The notes under the pieces: model-generated
The model's input: the letters and a program-made list of their open reading frames with translations, nothing else
What the model was told of the DNA's origin: nothing
Databases searched by the model: none
Shown here: positions 1 through 11,599 of the stretch, one piece after another
How the letters are laid out: the number at the start of each line of letters is the position of its first letter
Position numbering within the stretch: the stretch's first letter is position 1
Made by a program: the position numbers and the translations under genes
Assembly: GCA_050084515.1 (NCBI GenBank)
Contig: CM114271.1
Span: 47,616,001-47,680,000 of the forward strand
Direction of reading: 5' to 3'
DNA from: Blasia pusilla
Lineage: Eukaryota > Marchantiophyta > Marchantiopsida > Blasiales
DNA length: 64,000 bases

Positions 1-1379
1 GAGTCCGCCGATAAATATAGCTAGTAACGGTGATAACAGAGTAGCAGGTAACAAGGGGTTTGAGGGGAGAAACCTTTGAAAGCGGAACGAGTTGAGGGGG
101 TGCCGCGTGACATGGTAGAATGCATTCGGAGTGAAGGTAGTTCTTGATCCTTCATCCGTGTCGTTAGGTCAAGGGTTTGGTTAATGCATGGCCGAAGGAT
201 CGGAGAATCTGATATATGTCTGAAAATCGATGGTGTTTATGGTGTTTCTTCCTGTCCCAATATTTGAGGTAGATGTAATGGTGACAAAGTTTTTCTGTTT
301 GTCTCGTTCCAATTGTGGAGTGTTGGTAAGACCCGTCCTATGACCGTTTGGACGATAATTCTCCTTGGTACCATTTGGAGTCACACTAAGATGCATCGGT
401 CCCATCATCTCTCATCATAAAGATGATAGTGCATTCAATTGGATTTGGAAATTGTTACTAATGATAGGAATAGGATGGAGTAAGCCACATGAGCTTCGGC
501 ATTCATAAAGATTCATTTGATTATGACATAAGTCCACACGATATGGACTTTGTTCACATGCAACCTTATATGATGCGGACGCCTTTGCGGTTATGATACG
601 AGCATGGTGGGTCAAGTGCGGGATGGTGGGCCAAGCGGGTTGGAAGTTGGGCCAGGCGTGGGTTGGTGAGAAGGCGGGATGGCAGGCGGGCTTAGTGTGG
701 GCCTCTCTCGGGCCGAGAGGACCAATTGCAAACCCTATCCACCAAGTAGTATGAAGTCTACAACTATAATACCTATGAAGCTGTACTTTAAGTTGCGGAA
801 TAAATTTCAAGGCAATCACTTCTTTTTTGCAATAAAATCCACAATATTGAGGGAAATAAACAATCAGATTGAGAGGGAAAAAGTTATGTTTACAAACGGC
901 TTGACGCACAAACCTAGAATTCCCTTTCCAGATATGTAATGACGTATTTCAAAAAAGAATTCACTTAAATGAGTGAAAGAAAGAATTGAAGTAGCTAATG
1001 AAAAACTATTTCTCGAATGGAGATGATGAGCACGATCCGTAAGGAATGAGTCAAACATGTCCCTTATAGCCCCATATATCTCTATGGCTAAGGGGACCAA
1101 TAAATTCCCATCATGAAGGAAACTATAGAGATGGGTCTTGTCACGTCTCTTAGGATAGATCGGTGAGATCTAGTAGAGCGCCTTCGTGAGTAGCGGAGGA
1201 CAGGCTCAGTAGGTCAAGGATGACCTACTGAGGCCCCGGGAAACTTGAGAGAGTAGTTTTCCCCTTCGTTTCGGCTCATTTGGAGTCATATTGAAAAACT
1301 TACTATTTTAGTTAAGTACCATTTTGAGTATGTGATCAACTTTATATTTTTGGTAAGTGACCCTTGACCTCCTACATCA
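1..1379. other. Non-coding stretch, no gene recognised
   Basis: I see no convincing gene here. Open frames on both strands are short, lack known motifs and have compositionally odd translations. The 600-720 stretch is rich in GGGC/GGCC words and resembles in composition a GC-rich stretch at about 13,430-13,670, but I could not align the two. Confidence 0.4.
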
Positions 1380-3399
1380 GGTCCAGAGCCAAGGAGTTGA
1401 CTTGGGAGCATAGGTTACCATGCGGAGAGCTTGGGAGAGGGGAGGTGTATACCTCAAGGGGAGAGACCTTGAGAGCTCATTCTGTCTTTGTTGAACCTCT
1501 TGGCATAAAGTGGCGGAGCCATGGTCCCTAGCGTTGAGAGTATAACCCAAGCCTCTCATTAGGAGAGTGGATTTGGTTTGACATGAGTGAGAGTGCAAAC
1601 ATGTGAGAACTATGGTGTTGTGAGAGAGATTGGATCTTATTTTGCAAAGAGAGAATGAGTGAGTGAGAGAGCTTCATGGTGGAGCTCGCTGGTCACTCAT
1701 TGGTTTTGCAGGTTGGGGATTGTATTCCTTGTTCACCGGTTAATGGGAGTGCTCACCGGAGCAAGAGCCGCTTACTTGTGAACATTTCCTTTGCCAATTT
1801 TTCATGTGGAAGAGTGGCGCGCGGAAGTGCTACCCAATTTTTAATAGGAATTGAGTATAGGGGCGGGTTGCCCCATGCCGGTGCTCTCGAGAGCATCATG
1901 TAACTTGCTGATTTGTATTTTTATAGGTTTTACATTTTTGTTGGGAGAAATCATCGCGGTAGCGCTACCAAATTTTGTGGAGGAGAAAGAGACATTGGGC
2001 TTTACGACAGTCCTCATCAGTTTTTATTGGAATGTTTGATTCTAAATATTTTTTGACACTGTCGTAGATCATGAAGCTGTGCACGCTGTGCAACAAATAG
2101 TATACAATTTGGAGTTGCAAGAAAGATGTTATGGTCAATCTTGCAAAATTGCCATTGCTAATTTGTAGGGTTAAATTGGTCAAACCCTTAACCAACTATC
2201 GCCGTCATAGTCACCGTCAAAGGTCCGCCGTCGATGATCAACCATCACCGTCACCGGTCGGCCGTCACCATTAATGGTCAACCGTTCAACGGTCCATCGT
2301 CCGTTGTCCACCCTTTGGTTGCCATTGCCGCCATTACGGAGTGGAGGGTCTTCCACGACGTTTGTTGATTCTCTTACTTGCGTCGCCACCACGTAACTTA
2401 TTTTTTCCACCACCGTCATCGTAGTTTTGTCATCAACCAGTGATGGCAGATGACCTCCACTTATGGTATTTGAGATTTGATTTCATGCTGCTATGTTATG
2501 ATTGGTAGCCGCTCGACGACGATGGAGTACCGTGCCGTGATGCCCATAGCTGCAACGCGCCGTTGACTGCTGCGTCATGCCGCTCGTGGCCGCACTGCAC
2601 CGTCTCGATCACGGAACCGCTCCTTCACTAAGGAGCAGAGCGTATAAATTTCTGATTGAGGAGCATACGCCGCCAAGTGCCACCCCATTCCCGAGTGCCG
2701 TGCTGTTTGTAGCCGTTCCATACCGCCAGTGCCGCACCCGACCGCTCGACCTGCACCACACATCGAGGAGGTTGAGCAGCATCAATAGAAGAGGAGTACG
2801 ACTTGCTGATTGGAGGAGTTGTCTTCACGACCGAGTTGGGATCAAGATTTGCAGTTGCTGAGGAGTGATATCGATATTATTGTCAGGTTACCCATTCTGG
2901 TCTCTTACCCTGCACGTGTGAGGGATTTCCAAATATTGGGAAGTTATTTAGGATATTGGGTTCGTGTTGATGCTAGGATCATCGATGATGTATGGGTTAA
3001 GGGGACATAGACCTGTGTGGGATGTCTAGAGTTGAGGATGGTTTGTCGATGAGACAATAGATCACTGATTTGCCACACCACGCTGCTTGTTGCCGCACAA
3101 CACACGTCTCAATGAAAGAGTGTAGATTGAGTGCCGCATGTTTAGTTTGAGTGAGTGAGAAATTACTTGCAAGATTGAGAGTGATCGTGTGAGAGGGGCA
3201 TGAGGGCCATCACGACGTCCTTTCAGTATTTTGAGAGGTGAGGTAGTGGACCTGAGAGTAGCTCTAGAGGGTTTACGCGGAGTGGTGCGAGGTTTCGAGG
3301 GTCTCCACGTGAGAGACCACCATGATCTCCTTTTGTGTCATCTTCAAACGAGGGGGAGCGTATAGAGGAGTGTGTTAGTGATCCATCGTACACATTGAG

Positions 3400-4480
3400 T
3401 GGTCCTACCAATTGGGCGTACGAGATGGACGACCGGGATAGAGGACCGCATAGGTTTTCGGCACTATAGAGCTACACAACTTCATTGCGGAGTTTAGGAG
3501 TTGGTGTGACTCACATCGGGCTAGGAATTCTAGAGAGTTCAACCCGTTTACACCATGGAACGGTATGTTCCAGCATTTAGAGGGGACGCCCATGGACGAT
3601 TACCATGAGTTCTCCAACAGATATGCCCAGGAGATTGAGGCATGACAACTCTACTATGACCCACACTATGTGTCATGGACGGAGCCTTTCCCAGATGAGG
3701 AGGAGGAGTCATGAGAGGCTACTTCCTATTCCAATAGTGACGTTTTAGGAGGGGTCACTCGCATTGGAGCAGTTGCACCATCTAGTCGGGTTCGTCCCAG
3801 GTTCAACCTCGTGGTTGAGTTCTTCGCTGAGTTGAGGGCGAGCTACCAAGGGGTATGGACGGAGAAGTTGTGGATCATCCACGACTTCTAGAGGTGCCGG
3901 GTGAGAGTTTGCGTGAGGCTTACATTCGCTTGCGCCGGTTGATCAATGTCACTTAGGGGATGACAGAGGCTCAAGCTATCCACTCATGGTACGCGATGTT
4001 GGATCGGACCCTGTGGACACGGGTGCGGGACGGGGTGCTCCTTATGAACACCTCCCCTACGTTAAGAGATGTTTATAGGATCGCCGAGAACATTGAGCGC
4101 AATATGGCCGAGGAGAGCGTAGCCACCATGGGTTCTAGGCGAGAGCAGTCACGATTGTCTGCACCACCAGTGTAGCAACGTGGACTCCGAGATAGGTTGA
4201 TTGTGGCATCACGAGCTTAGGGAGGATACTGGGAGGCCATGCATCTTCATATGCGGCTCAGCAGCAGGTGCCTATGATTACTTGTTGGTCATATGGTGGA
4301 GCCCATCATTAGTGCGATTGCACTTGTTAGGGTCATGGACGTGTGCCTCAGCATGGAGGAGGAGATGGTGCTACACCAGGAGATTATCAGTGTGACTATT
4401 ATCAGAGGTATGGTCATACACGCACCAAATGTTTCAATTTACATCCTGAGTTACGTCTTGACCGAGGGCCACAGAGAGCA
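3400..4480 (+). pseudogene. gag remnant of element A
   Basis: This is a structural (capsid-like) polyprotein remnant with several frame breaks. The segment near 3,560-3,610 matches the element B gag around 20,600-20,655 (both read Q-H-L-E-G-x-P-M-D-D-Y). The 3,960-4,175 frame, with ML-D-R-T and the later A-E-N-I-E-R-N, is typical of the gag C-terminal helical region. Near 4,390-4,435 a zinc knuckle can be read as C-D-Y-Y-x4-H-x4-C. Its second cysteine is tyrosine, whereas element B keeps the cysteine, so the nucleic-acid-binding motif is broken here. Confidence 0.6.
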
Positions 4481-4485
4481 CCAGA

Positions 4486-5052
4486 GTGAGTAGCCGGTCC
4501 GGGTGGGCTAGAGATTGTACACCACGTGGTCCCGTTGGGGGACGAGGAGCTGGAGTTGTCCGACATGGTGGTGGAGCTGCGTGTGGAGGAGGTAGAGTAC
4601 CACCACCTAGACGCGCCGAGGGAGACGCCGGACATGAGGCTGGGATGGCTGCTCAGATACAGCAGCTACAAGAGCAGATTTCCGCTATGGCATTGAGGTT
4701 ACCCGATGCCGGATCTGAGGCATCGACATCATATGGAGCAGCCAGAGATATGGAGGATTCTCGTTGGATGTGCGGGGTTGCCCAGATGGAGGCCGCCGTA
4801 GTTGTGATGCATGGAGTAGCCGTAGAGTTGGATCCACAACAAGGGGAAGCCAGAAAATACACTAGGCTCACTGTATATCACCCGACAGGAGGTTGTGGTG
4901 AGGATTCCCTAGGACATCCTACAGATGAGTCCGGGGTGCGAGCCAAGGCGATAGTGACTGATGTAGAGTCCTACGACGTCTTGGTTGGTGGAGCAATGTT
5001 ATACCCAATGGGGTTTTCCCTGGATTATTGGGAGGAGTCAGCGTCCTACTGA
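4486..5052 (+). pseudogene. Protease-region remnant of element A
   Basis: The last third of this 188-codon frame (VESYDVLVGGAMLYPMGF and following) aligns residue by residue with element B at about 22,630-22,745 (KSYNVMVGSTVLYPLGF). By position, between zinc knuckle and polymerase, this is the C-terminal part of a retropepsin-like aspartic protease domain. The active-site D-S/T-G is not visible in this copy. Element B reads L-D-N-G-A at 22,367-22,381, a possible substituted active site. The frame ends at a TGA straight after the conserved block. Confidence 0.45.
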
Positions 5053-5188
5053 CTAGGATGACAGTCAGGTGATGGGTACCTTAGCTCATTACCCGTTCGA
5101 TTCATAGATGCAGTGATCGAGCGATGGCGAGGAGAGATGGCGACCTTAGCAGCATTTAGTAGTGCCATCACTTGGCCTAGTGATTTGA

Positions 5189-6420
5189 TTGAGGGACATG
5201 TCCATGCAAAGGATACTCCCGTTCCTGACATTTCTATGGAGAGGAGTCTTATGGGAGCTGCATCATATAGTGGAGGAGAGGTGCCGCTTGTGGGGCTCAA
5301 GTGAGGGGCTTCGACGATTGGCGGATGAGCACGTGCAGACCGCGTGGAGCGAGGCGTTTGCACCGGAGTATGACAGGTCTGAGGGACCCGAGGTAGCAGG
5401 GAGTGCTACGATGATATCCTTGGATACCACACCCATTGTGTGGCATATTCTAGAGGAGGATATTCAAGTGTTAGATCTCTTTGGAGGGATTAGCATCGGG
5501 TTAGCTGTTGTTTTGCAAGTAGGATTGCGAGTGCACCAGTACTTGTATGTGGAGAGTGATGATGTTGCAAGGCGCGTCTCACTACAACATGTGGCATAGT
5601 TATGCCTACATTTTCCCAACTTGCTCTCTGCGTCCGCTGTACAGGGGTACCAAAGTTCCCTACCAAGAGATATTTCATTGCTGGGGATGCAGGACTTGGA
5701 GCGGGTAGGGACCATTGATTTGGTCATTGCAGGTTGGCCATGTCAGGGTCAATCGAGTGCTGGACGAGGCATCGGGTTGACTGACACTCGATCCAGGTTA
5801 TTTTGGGAGATGCTGAGGGTCTTGAGATATTTGCAAGAGCATCAGCCTCGTTCTCCGGCTTACATTGTGGAGAATATACCGATCTTGGGCGATTTGAGGT
5901 CACAGGTGGTGACGAGTGTACATCAGGTGCGTGCATGGATCGGCCCAACATTAGTTTTGGATGCGTCGAGTGTGGGTTCTCGAGCACATCGCCCGCGTCT
6001 ATGGTGAACCAACATGGTACCACACGAGGTGTTACAGAGGGCATATGCAAGAGTGGAGCGCCCCTCGCACTTGTTTGTGGATTCTATTCTGGATCCGGGT
6101 CATCGATCATGGCAGTGAGGCACGATGATCGACCGCCAATGACTATGGTCAATAGGGTAGGCTCGCCGCGGGCAGCCTTTCCCACGTTTGTGAGTTTTCC
6201 CGCTTCCTATGCATACAAGGAGGCCGGTCCAGGCTTGGTTTGGGATGACCATGTTCAGAGGTTGGTGGAGCCTAACGCTGACGGGAGAGAGCGGGCGATG
6301 GGATTTCCCAAAGGAGTGACGACAGTACCGTTAGTATCAGAGGCATCACGACGCCGTGTCTTGGGTCAGGCGATGGACCTGAACTGCTTGACATGGATCT
6401 TCAACTTGGGAGTGGTTGAG
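5189..6420 (+). pseudogene. C5 cytosine DNA methyltransferase inside Ty3-type element A
   Basis: The family transfers methyl groups from S-adenosylmethionine to cytosine C5 in DNA. Visible motifs, in order: motif I V-L-D-L-F-G-G-I (about 5,468-5,490), followed by the acidic Y-V-E-S-D-D; motif IV G-W-P-C-Q-G (5,732-5,749) with the catalytic Pro-Cys; motif VI as E-N-I (about 5,870); motif VIII R-A-H-R-P-R-L-W (about 5,985-6,005); motif IX region R-E-R-A-M-G-F-P (about 6,283-6,309); motif X-like V-L-G-Q-A-M-D-L (about 6,358-6,380). Motifs I-VIII share one frame apart from a TAG at 5,597-5,599. A TGA follows motif VIII, and a frameshift near 6,115 moves the rest to the next frame. The set is complete from I to X, so the ancestor was probably an active enzyme. 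It lies between protease and RT. PCQ and the motif order look more Dcm/DNMT1-like than DRM/DNMT3-like, but I could not build a tree. Confidence 0.85.
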
Positions 6421-6944
6421 CAACGTCAGATGAGATTGCGACAGATCACAACGGTTGCGTTGGTGAGCCCCATGCCTACCGAGATGGTGGAGGCAGTGGC
6501 TGGGGGCGAGATCCGAGGAGATCGATACATCATAGGAGATCAGGAGAGACACCCTTGGACTTCTTGGAATTTTTTGCAGGTACGCCAAGAGATGATAGCC
6601 ACAACATCGAGCGTAGTTACGGGCACTACATGTGGAGGAGATCAGAGTTTGCAGTTGGTTGCAGAAGAGCGACCAAGTGTTGGTGTTCGAGACGGGGTTG
6701 CATCATAGCAACCATTGATACCCGCGCCGGAGAGTCCTACCGTAGTCACGATGGAGACTTGGGAGTAAGATATGGGCCCTAAGTTGAGAGGAGAAGAGCC
6801 GCGCCGAATACATGAGTTCCTTAGGAGTTATATGAGCTGCTTTGCATTTAGCATGGAGGATTTGGGTACTTTGAAGGGACCAGGATCCGCATTGAGTTGT
6901 GGAGTGATACGCTGATCTTTTGACGACCCTAAAGGTACAGTGAT

Positions 6945-8190
6945 ATGGAGAGGGATCTGATTCAGAGTAGGAGCCAGGACTTGGTTGGAGCAGGACTAGT
7001 GGAGATGTCGCATGGGGAGTATGCATCTGCCACTGTCATGCTTGCCAAGAAGGATGTGCATGGCAACTGGACGGATAGGCGGATGTGTGGGGATTACCGG
7101 CCTATCAATCAGCAGACAAAGTCCGATAGGTATGCCATGCCCACTCCTGAGGAGATCTTTGATGCAATTGGTCACGCAAAGGTCTTTAGTTCATTGGATT
7201 TGCAAGCCGGATACCATCAGCTGCCTATCAGATTGGAGGACAGGCAAAAGACGGCATTTTGGGCCATCGATCCTCACGGGAAGGATTGTTTGTACCAGTG
7301 GCGATTCTTACCATTTGGGTTAAAGAATGTCCCGGCTGAGTTTCAGAGGGTCATGGATAGGATCTTGGCAGGTATGGATTTTGGTAGGTGTTATATTGAT
7401 GACATTGTAGTCTTTAGTGCCACGGTTGAAGAGCATGAGTGACATCTAGAGGAGGTATTTCGATGATTGCCGTTACATGGGCTGAAGCTACATCCAGGCA
7501 AGTGTAAGTTCTTCTATAACCAGATTGAGTACTTGGGTCATACGATATACCAAGGTGGCCTTGGTGTTTAGCAGACAAAGGTAGAGGCTATTTCACGCAT
7601 TCCACGCCCTACAGATGTGATCCGCGTTCGTGCATTCATGGGATTGGCGAACTTCTATTGGCGGTACGTCAAGGAATTTAGTTTGATTGCAAAGCCACTG
7701 ATCTTGCTGACCAAGGTGGATCATGAGTGGAACTAAGGGGATGAGCAAGAGCGAGTATTTTAGCTGCTCAAGGACAGATTGGCGTCTGTGCCCATCTTGA
7801 GGAGACCAATCACGGGCGTCCTTTCCACTTGCATACTGATTGGAGCATGTTGGGGCTTGGAGCCGTGCTCACCCAACATGACGATGATGGTAGAGAGTTC
7901 GTTGTGGCTTATACTAGTCACTCGAAGAATGCTACAGAGATGAAGTATAGCTCGTATGAGGGTGAGTGCTTGGTTGTAGTGTGGGCTGTTGCACATTTCA
8001 GATTTTATCTATTCAAAAATCCCTTTACCATCATTACTGATCATCAGCCACTTAAGTGGTTGATGGAGTCCGACAAGCTTACAGGGAAGCTTGTTAGGTG
8101 GGCTCTTTTGTTGCAGGAGTATGACTTCAAGGTGGTGCATAGACTTGGGACCCTAAACCAAGATGCATATGGTTTGAGCCGTAACCCATG
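6945..8190 (+). pseudogene. Reverse transcriptase and RNase H of element A
   Basis: RT copies the element RNA and RNase H removes the RNA strand. RT motifs are clear: R-M-C-G-D-Y-R-P-I-N, F-S-S-L-D-L-Q-A-G-Y-H-Q, the P-F-G-L block, and the catalytic Y-I-D-D at 7,392-7,403. The connection domain (Y-L-G-H-T, F-M-G-L-A-N-F-Y) follows. RNase H runs from about 7,829 with H-T-D, the E of S-S-Y-E-G-E, and I-T-D-H-Q-P-L. In-frame stops occur at 7,440-7,442 and several later sites, and RNase H sits in a different frame from RT. This is typical Ty3/gypsy polymerase, long dead. Confidence 0.9.
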
Positions 8191-9670
8191 CCCGAGTCAG
8201 CGAGATCGACTGGAGCTCGTTGGCATGGTGAAAGTGATGAGGAGTTGGTGCCGGGATGGAATGCGTCAGCCTATTTGGGCTTGTTGGCTATGGAGAGCCA
8301 AATTGCTGAGACTTTGATGGGGAGGTCTGATGGAGAGTCCTTAGATCTAGAGGCCAGTGAGGAGACGACAGGTGGCCGAGATATTCACAACGATGGAGTG
8401 GTCTTGGAGTACCTGCGTACTGGAAGCGTCGCAAGCACACTGGGTGCTAGAGAAAGGGATCAGATCCTACAACGAGCGAGACGGTTTTGGTGGGAGGGCA
8501 CACATATGTTGCGAGTGTGGAAGGATGGTAGAGTGCGTGTAGTGCCTCATCCTTCGCATAGAGCATGTTTGGTGCGTCATGCCCATGAGGAGTTGGGTCA
8601 TTTTGGAGTGACGCGGACATATAGCTTGCTCCAGATTTAGTATTGGTGGCGAGGCATGTAGACTCACATTCACCAATTTGTTGCTAGATGCATGGTGTGT
8701 GATCGAGTCCGAGTATCAATCAATGCTCCAACTCCACAGTTACATCCACTTCCGATCATGGGTTTAGGTTATAGATGGAGTTTGGATTTTGCAGGACCTT
8801 TGCCTTTGACGGAGTGCCATAGTTGTTACATGTAGGTGATAGTCAAGCACTTCTCGAAGTGGATAGAGTTTGTTGCATTTCCTGACAAAGCGAGTGAGGG
8901 AGTAGCGCATGCCTTCCTAGATTGAGTGCTAAGTCATTACGGCGCACGAGCTGAGGTGTTGATAGACCAGGGTACAGAGTTCTGCAGGGAGTTTGAGGCC
9001 TTGTGTGATCACGCACTCATCGACCACTGCACAACTTTGCGAGATCATCCTGAGTCGGATGGACTAGCGGAGCGGGTTGTGCAGACGGTGAAGAGAGGAC
9101 TACGCAAGTATGGCTTGCAGAGAGGTCACCTAGGAGATTGGGACCTTCAATTGCGGTGGTTGGTGATGGGATACAGATTCAGCAGAGAGGCATCCTTAGC
9201 GTCTTTCTCACCGTACTTGTTGCTTTATGGCCGTGAGCCTGATTTACCTACGGCCATTTGTCCAGATACTAGTGAGGTGTTGAACCTTGATGACCCTCAT
9301 ATATGGATGCGAGCACGTTCTGAGAGGACTGAGTTGTTTCGGAGAATGATGCTCATGGCGTTTGAGAACTTGGCGATTGCGCAACATCGGGATACGTTGA
9401 GGTATGCAACTATTCGGGGAGGTGGCTATCGGCCTACTATCCGGAGGTTTCATCAATGAGACTATGTCTACTTGCAGCAGACGGCACCCACGACATTGGA
9501 TGTGATTGCAGGGCGCACCATCTTGAGAGTGCGTGAGGTTTTTCCATTCGGTGTTTTCTCATTGGAGGCACGCGATGGTATGGTTTGGAAGGACCATGTG
9601 AATAACTGTGCGCCATGTCATCTTCCAAACATTGACGGTACAGTTGATCCGAGCTTAGCAATAGTTCATG
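8191..9670 (+). pseudogene. Integrase of element A
   Basis: The integrase inserts the cDNA into chromatin. The N-terminal zinc-binding region shows two histidines around 8,570-8,600 and C-M-V-C near 8,692-8,703. The catalytic core shows W-S-L-D-F-A-G (about 8,775-8,795), L-I-D-Q-G-T-E-F (about 8,953-8,975) and the Glu of D-G-L-A-E-R-V (about 9,055-9,078). The region from 8,188 to 9,684 is one frame with stops near 8,638, 8,659, 8,833, 8,924 and 9,457. A C-terminal region with D-Y-V-Y-L and V-W-K-D-H-V-N follows up to 9,670. Confidence 0.88.
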
Positions 9671-9830
9671 CAGGCTTGCGGTGAATGTTTTGTGGTTCTG
9701 CCCGTGGTGCAACCACTATGCTAGTCTGTGATGGGTGTTAGAGAGGATGGCTTATGGCATGTTTGACGCCACCTCTCACTAGGGTTCCTTAGGGACGATG
9801 GATGTGTCCCAAATGTACATATAATAGGTA
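9671..9830 (+). pseudogene. Degenerate PHD finger downstream of the integrase
   Basis: Directly after the integrase, in the same frame, lies a pattern characteristic of PHD fingers: V-C-D-G-C, then R-G-W, A-C-L-T-P-P-L-T-R-V-P, and G-R-W-M-C-P-K-C. The first zinc pair is partly readable as [stop]-M-F-C, and the histidine position reads Leu. Two further stops interrupt it. PHD fingers read histone H3 tails; many Ty3 elements instead carry a chromodomain at this place, so a chromatin-targeting role is inferred. It could alternatively be a separate small zinc-finger protein. Confidence 0.6.
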
Positions 9831-10130
9831 GTTCTACATTCCGACTTGTATCTGTGACATGGATGACAAGAAGGCGACTAACGATGCAGCCACATGAGCG
9901 TCTGGCCTTCTTGCTCTTAGCGTCCGAGAGATGTATGTCATGGTAGGTAGGGATAGATGGCTATTTGGAGTTAGAAGGACCTAATCACCAGCTAGGGGGG
10001 CGATTGGAGATATTTTGGTACTTCTTGTCTCGTTGTTTGGATGCCATGAGTTAGCATGGGATCGTGCGTATTTGTGTGTGTGTTCAGTGACAACGATGTA
10101 TGTTGTGTAGCGATGTGTATGCGCACGACA

Positions 10131-11590
10131 GTCTTCTTTACCTTTTTCTTCACCGTTTCTTATAGCAATATCCCTCGTGCCACCACTTGGGCTCACACAA
10201 CCTCCCGCGTAGGATTTGTCACGTACTATAACGTCCGTTGCCACCACCTCAGCCTCTCGTGTCATATAAAGATTAGTACGGATAAGGGAATCCCACATGG
10301 AGTAGTGCCTCTCTCTCTCTACACATGGAAGCCACTCTTGCGAGCAGTACTGAACATGATATCCCCCACAACATCATGAGTGGCAATCTTCTCACCCCCA
10401 ACTGGACCGTCTGCTAAATGCTCATCAAGTGGATCTAGACTTTTGGAAAGGAATAGCAGATTTTGGTTTTCAGGGTTGTCTAAAAGTAGCAACAAAGCAA
10501 GGAGAAAATAGGTGAAAAAGTTCTTCAATTTGTGCTTATTTTGAGGTTTAAAATTGCACGACAAATAACTGCTTCCTCTCTCAATATCTCCATTTTGTTC
10601 AATGACCATGGAAATTACTGATGTAAGGAAGAGGATCAAAGAAGCTGTGATCAAGATCCAATATATAAGCATCTGGCCCCAGCGCGGATGAGCACTCAAA
10701 GAAGGCAATAGAGGCAAGATATCACACCAAAACATTGGAAAATACGTGAGGAAATCTAGCCATAACGATTCTTACTCTCCATTATCTAGTACCAATCTAT
10801 CTTTATCGGATTTGAATAGGAACTTTGATGATGAATTTGTGAAGATTTTGATACTCTACAAGAAAAAAAAGGTTCAAAGTCTTATAAGGGTATCTCTTCA
10901 AAGTTGCAAGAGTAGTCAACTAGGTTGAAAGTAATCTTAGATGTTTGCAGTACTATGGAATCTATTCTAAAGGGATCTTAGACTCAATGAATTTCACTAT
11001 AGAAGTTGGAAAGTTCTCTTATAGAAAAAACCATTGATGGTTTATCTAATATCATTGAGAAGTTTGTGTTACAAGTAAAATCCCTTTTGATGGATGAAAT
11101 TACTCTACAATTGACAATGACAAACTCAGAGGTGCTCCAATGCTAAAATCAAATTTGTAATGCTAGGAATTTCTATGTGCTTAGATTCCCTTTGATCTTT
11201 GCTCCAAGAAGTTTAGAGAGACAATCCTTCATCAATCTTGAATTCTTTTCCAATACCAAAGGTGAGTTGTCATTGTGGATATCAATACAAAACTTCCTTT
11301 ATCACTCTATTGAATTTGGTTATCGATTGTTTTAGAAGGCATTAATTTGAGTTTTATTTTGGTTACTAGCTTTGCATACTTGGAAGACAATCTTGTGGTT
11401 CTATTCTGTCATAGAGAAATTTGGATAACATTATAGCAAGCATTCCATTAAATTCTACTATATTTTCATGATATTTTCTCTCATATCCTCTTCATGGTGT
11501 TCTAAGTCTATATTGAAAGACACCAACATATGCACTATCCACAATATGATTTCATATCAAAGCAACATATCCTCCTAGGTGATGTTTGCA
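10131..11590. other. Intergenic DNA, one weak minus-strand frame
   Basis: No recognised gene. A minus-strand frame at 10,319-10,735 (138 codons) contains two hydrophobic stretches that could be membrane segments. It has no family resemblance I can name and stands alone, so I do not call it a gene. The remainder is AT-rich with stops in every frame. Confidence 0.3.
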
Positions 11591-11599
11591 ATCAATCCT

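Larger units (their letters stand above)
1380..10130 (+). mobile_element. Ty3-type retroelement A carrying a DNA methyltransferase (decayed)
   Basis: The order gag, protease, cytosine-5 DNA methyltransferase, reverse transcriptase, RNase H, integrase, PHD finger is readable on the plus strand from about 3.4 to 9.83 kb. RT-RNase H-integrase order is that of Ty3 elements. The 5' limit is uncertain. A stretch near 1,812-1,850 resembles the leader of element B near 18,640, so the 5' terminal region probably starts around 1.4 kb. The 3' limit is set by a 23-nt string ending at 10,130 that also ends element B at 23,947. I could not delimit LTRs or a target duplication for this copy. About a dozen nonsense codons and at least two frameshifts show it is dead. 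Confidence 0.75.

Noticed and set aside
415-909. 164-codon minus-strand frame
   Set aside because: The translation is dominated by a GC-rich repeat-like stretch and irregular composition; no motif.
10319-10735. 138-codon minus-strand frame with hydrophobic stretches
   Set aside because: No family resemblance, no neighbours of the same type, no splice or promoter evidence; could arise by chance in AT-rich DNA.
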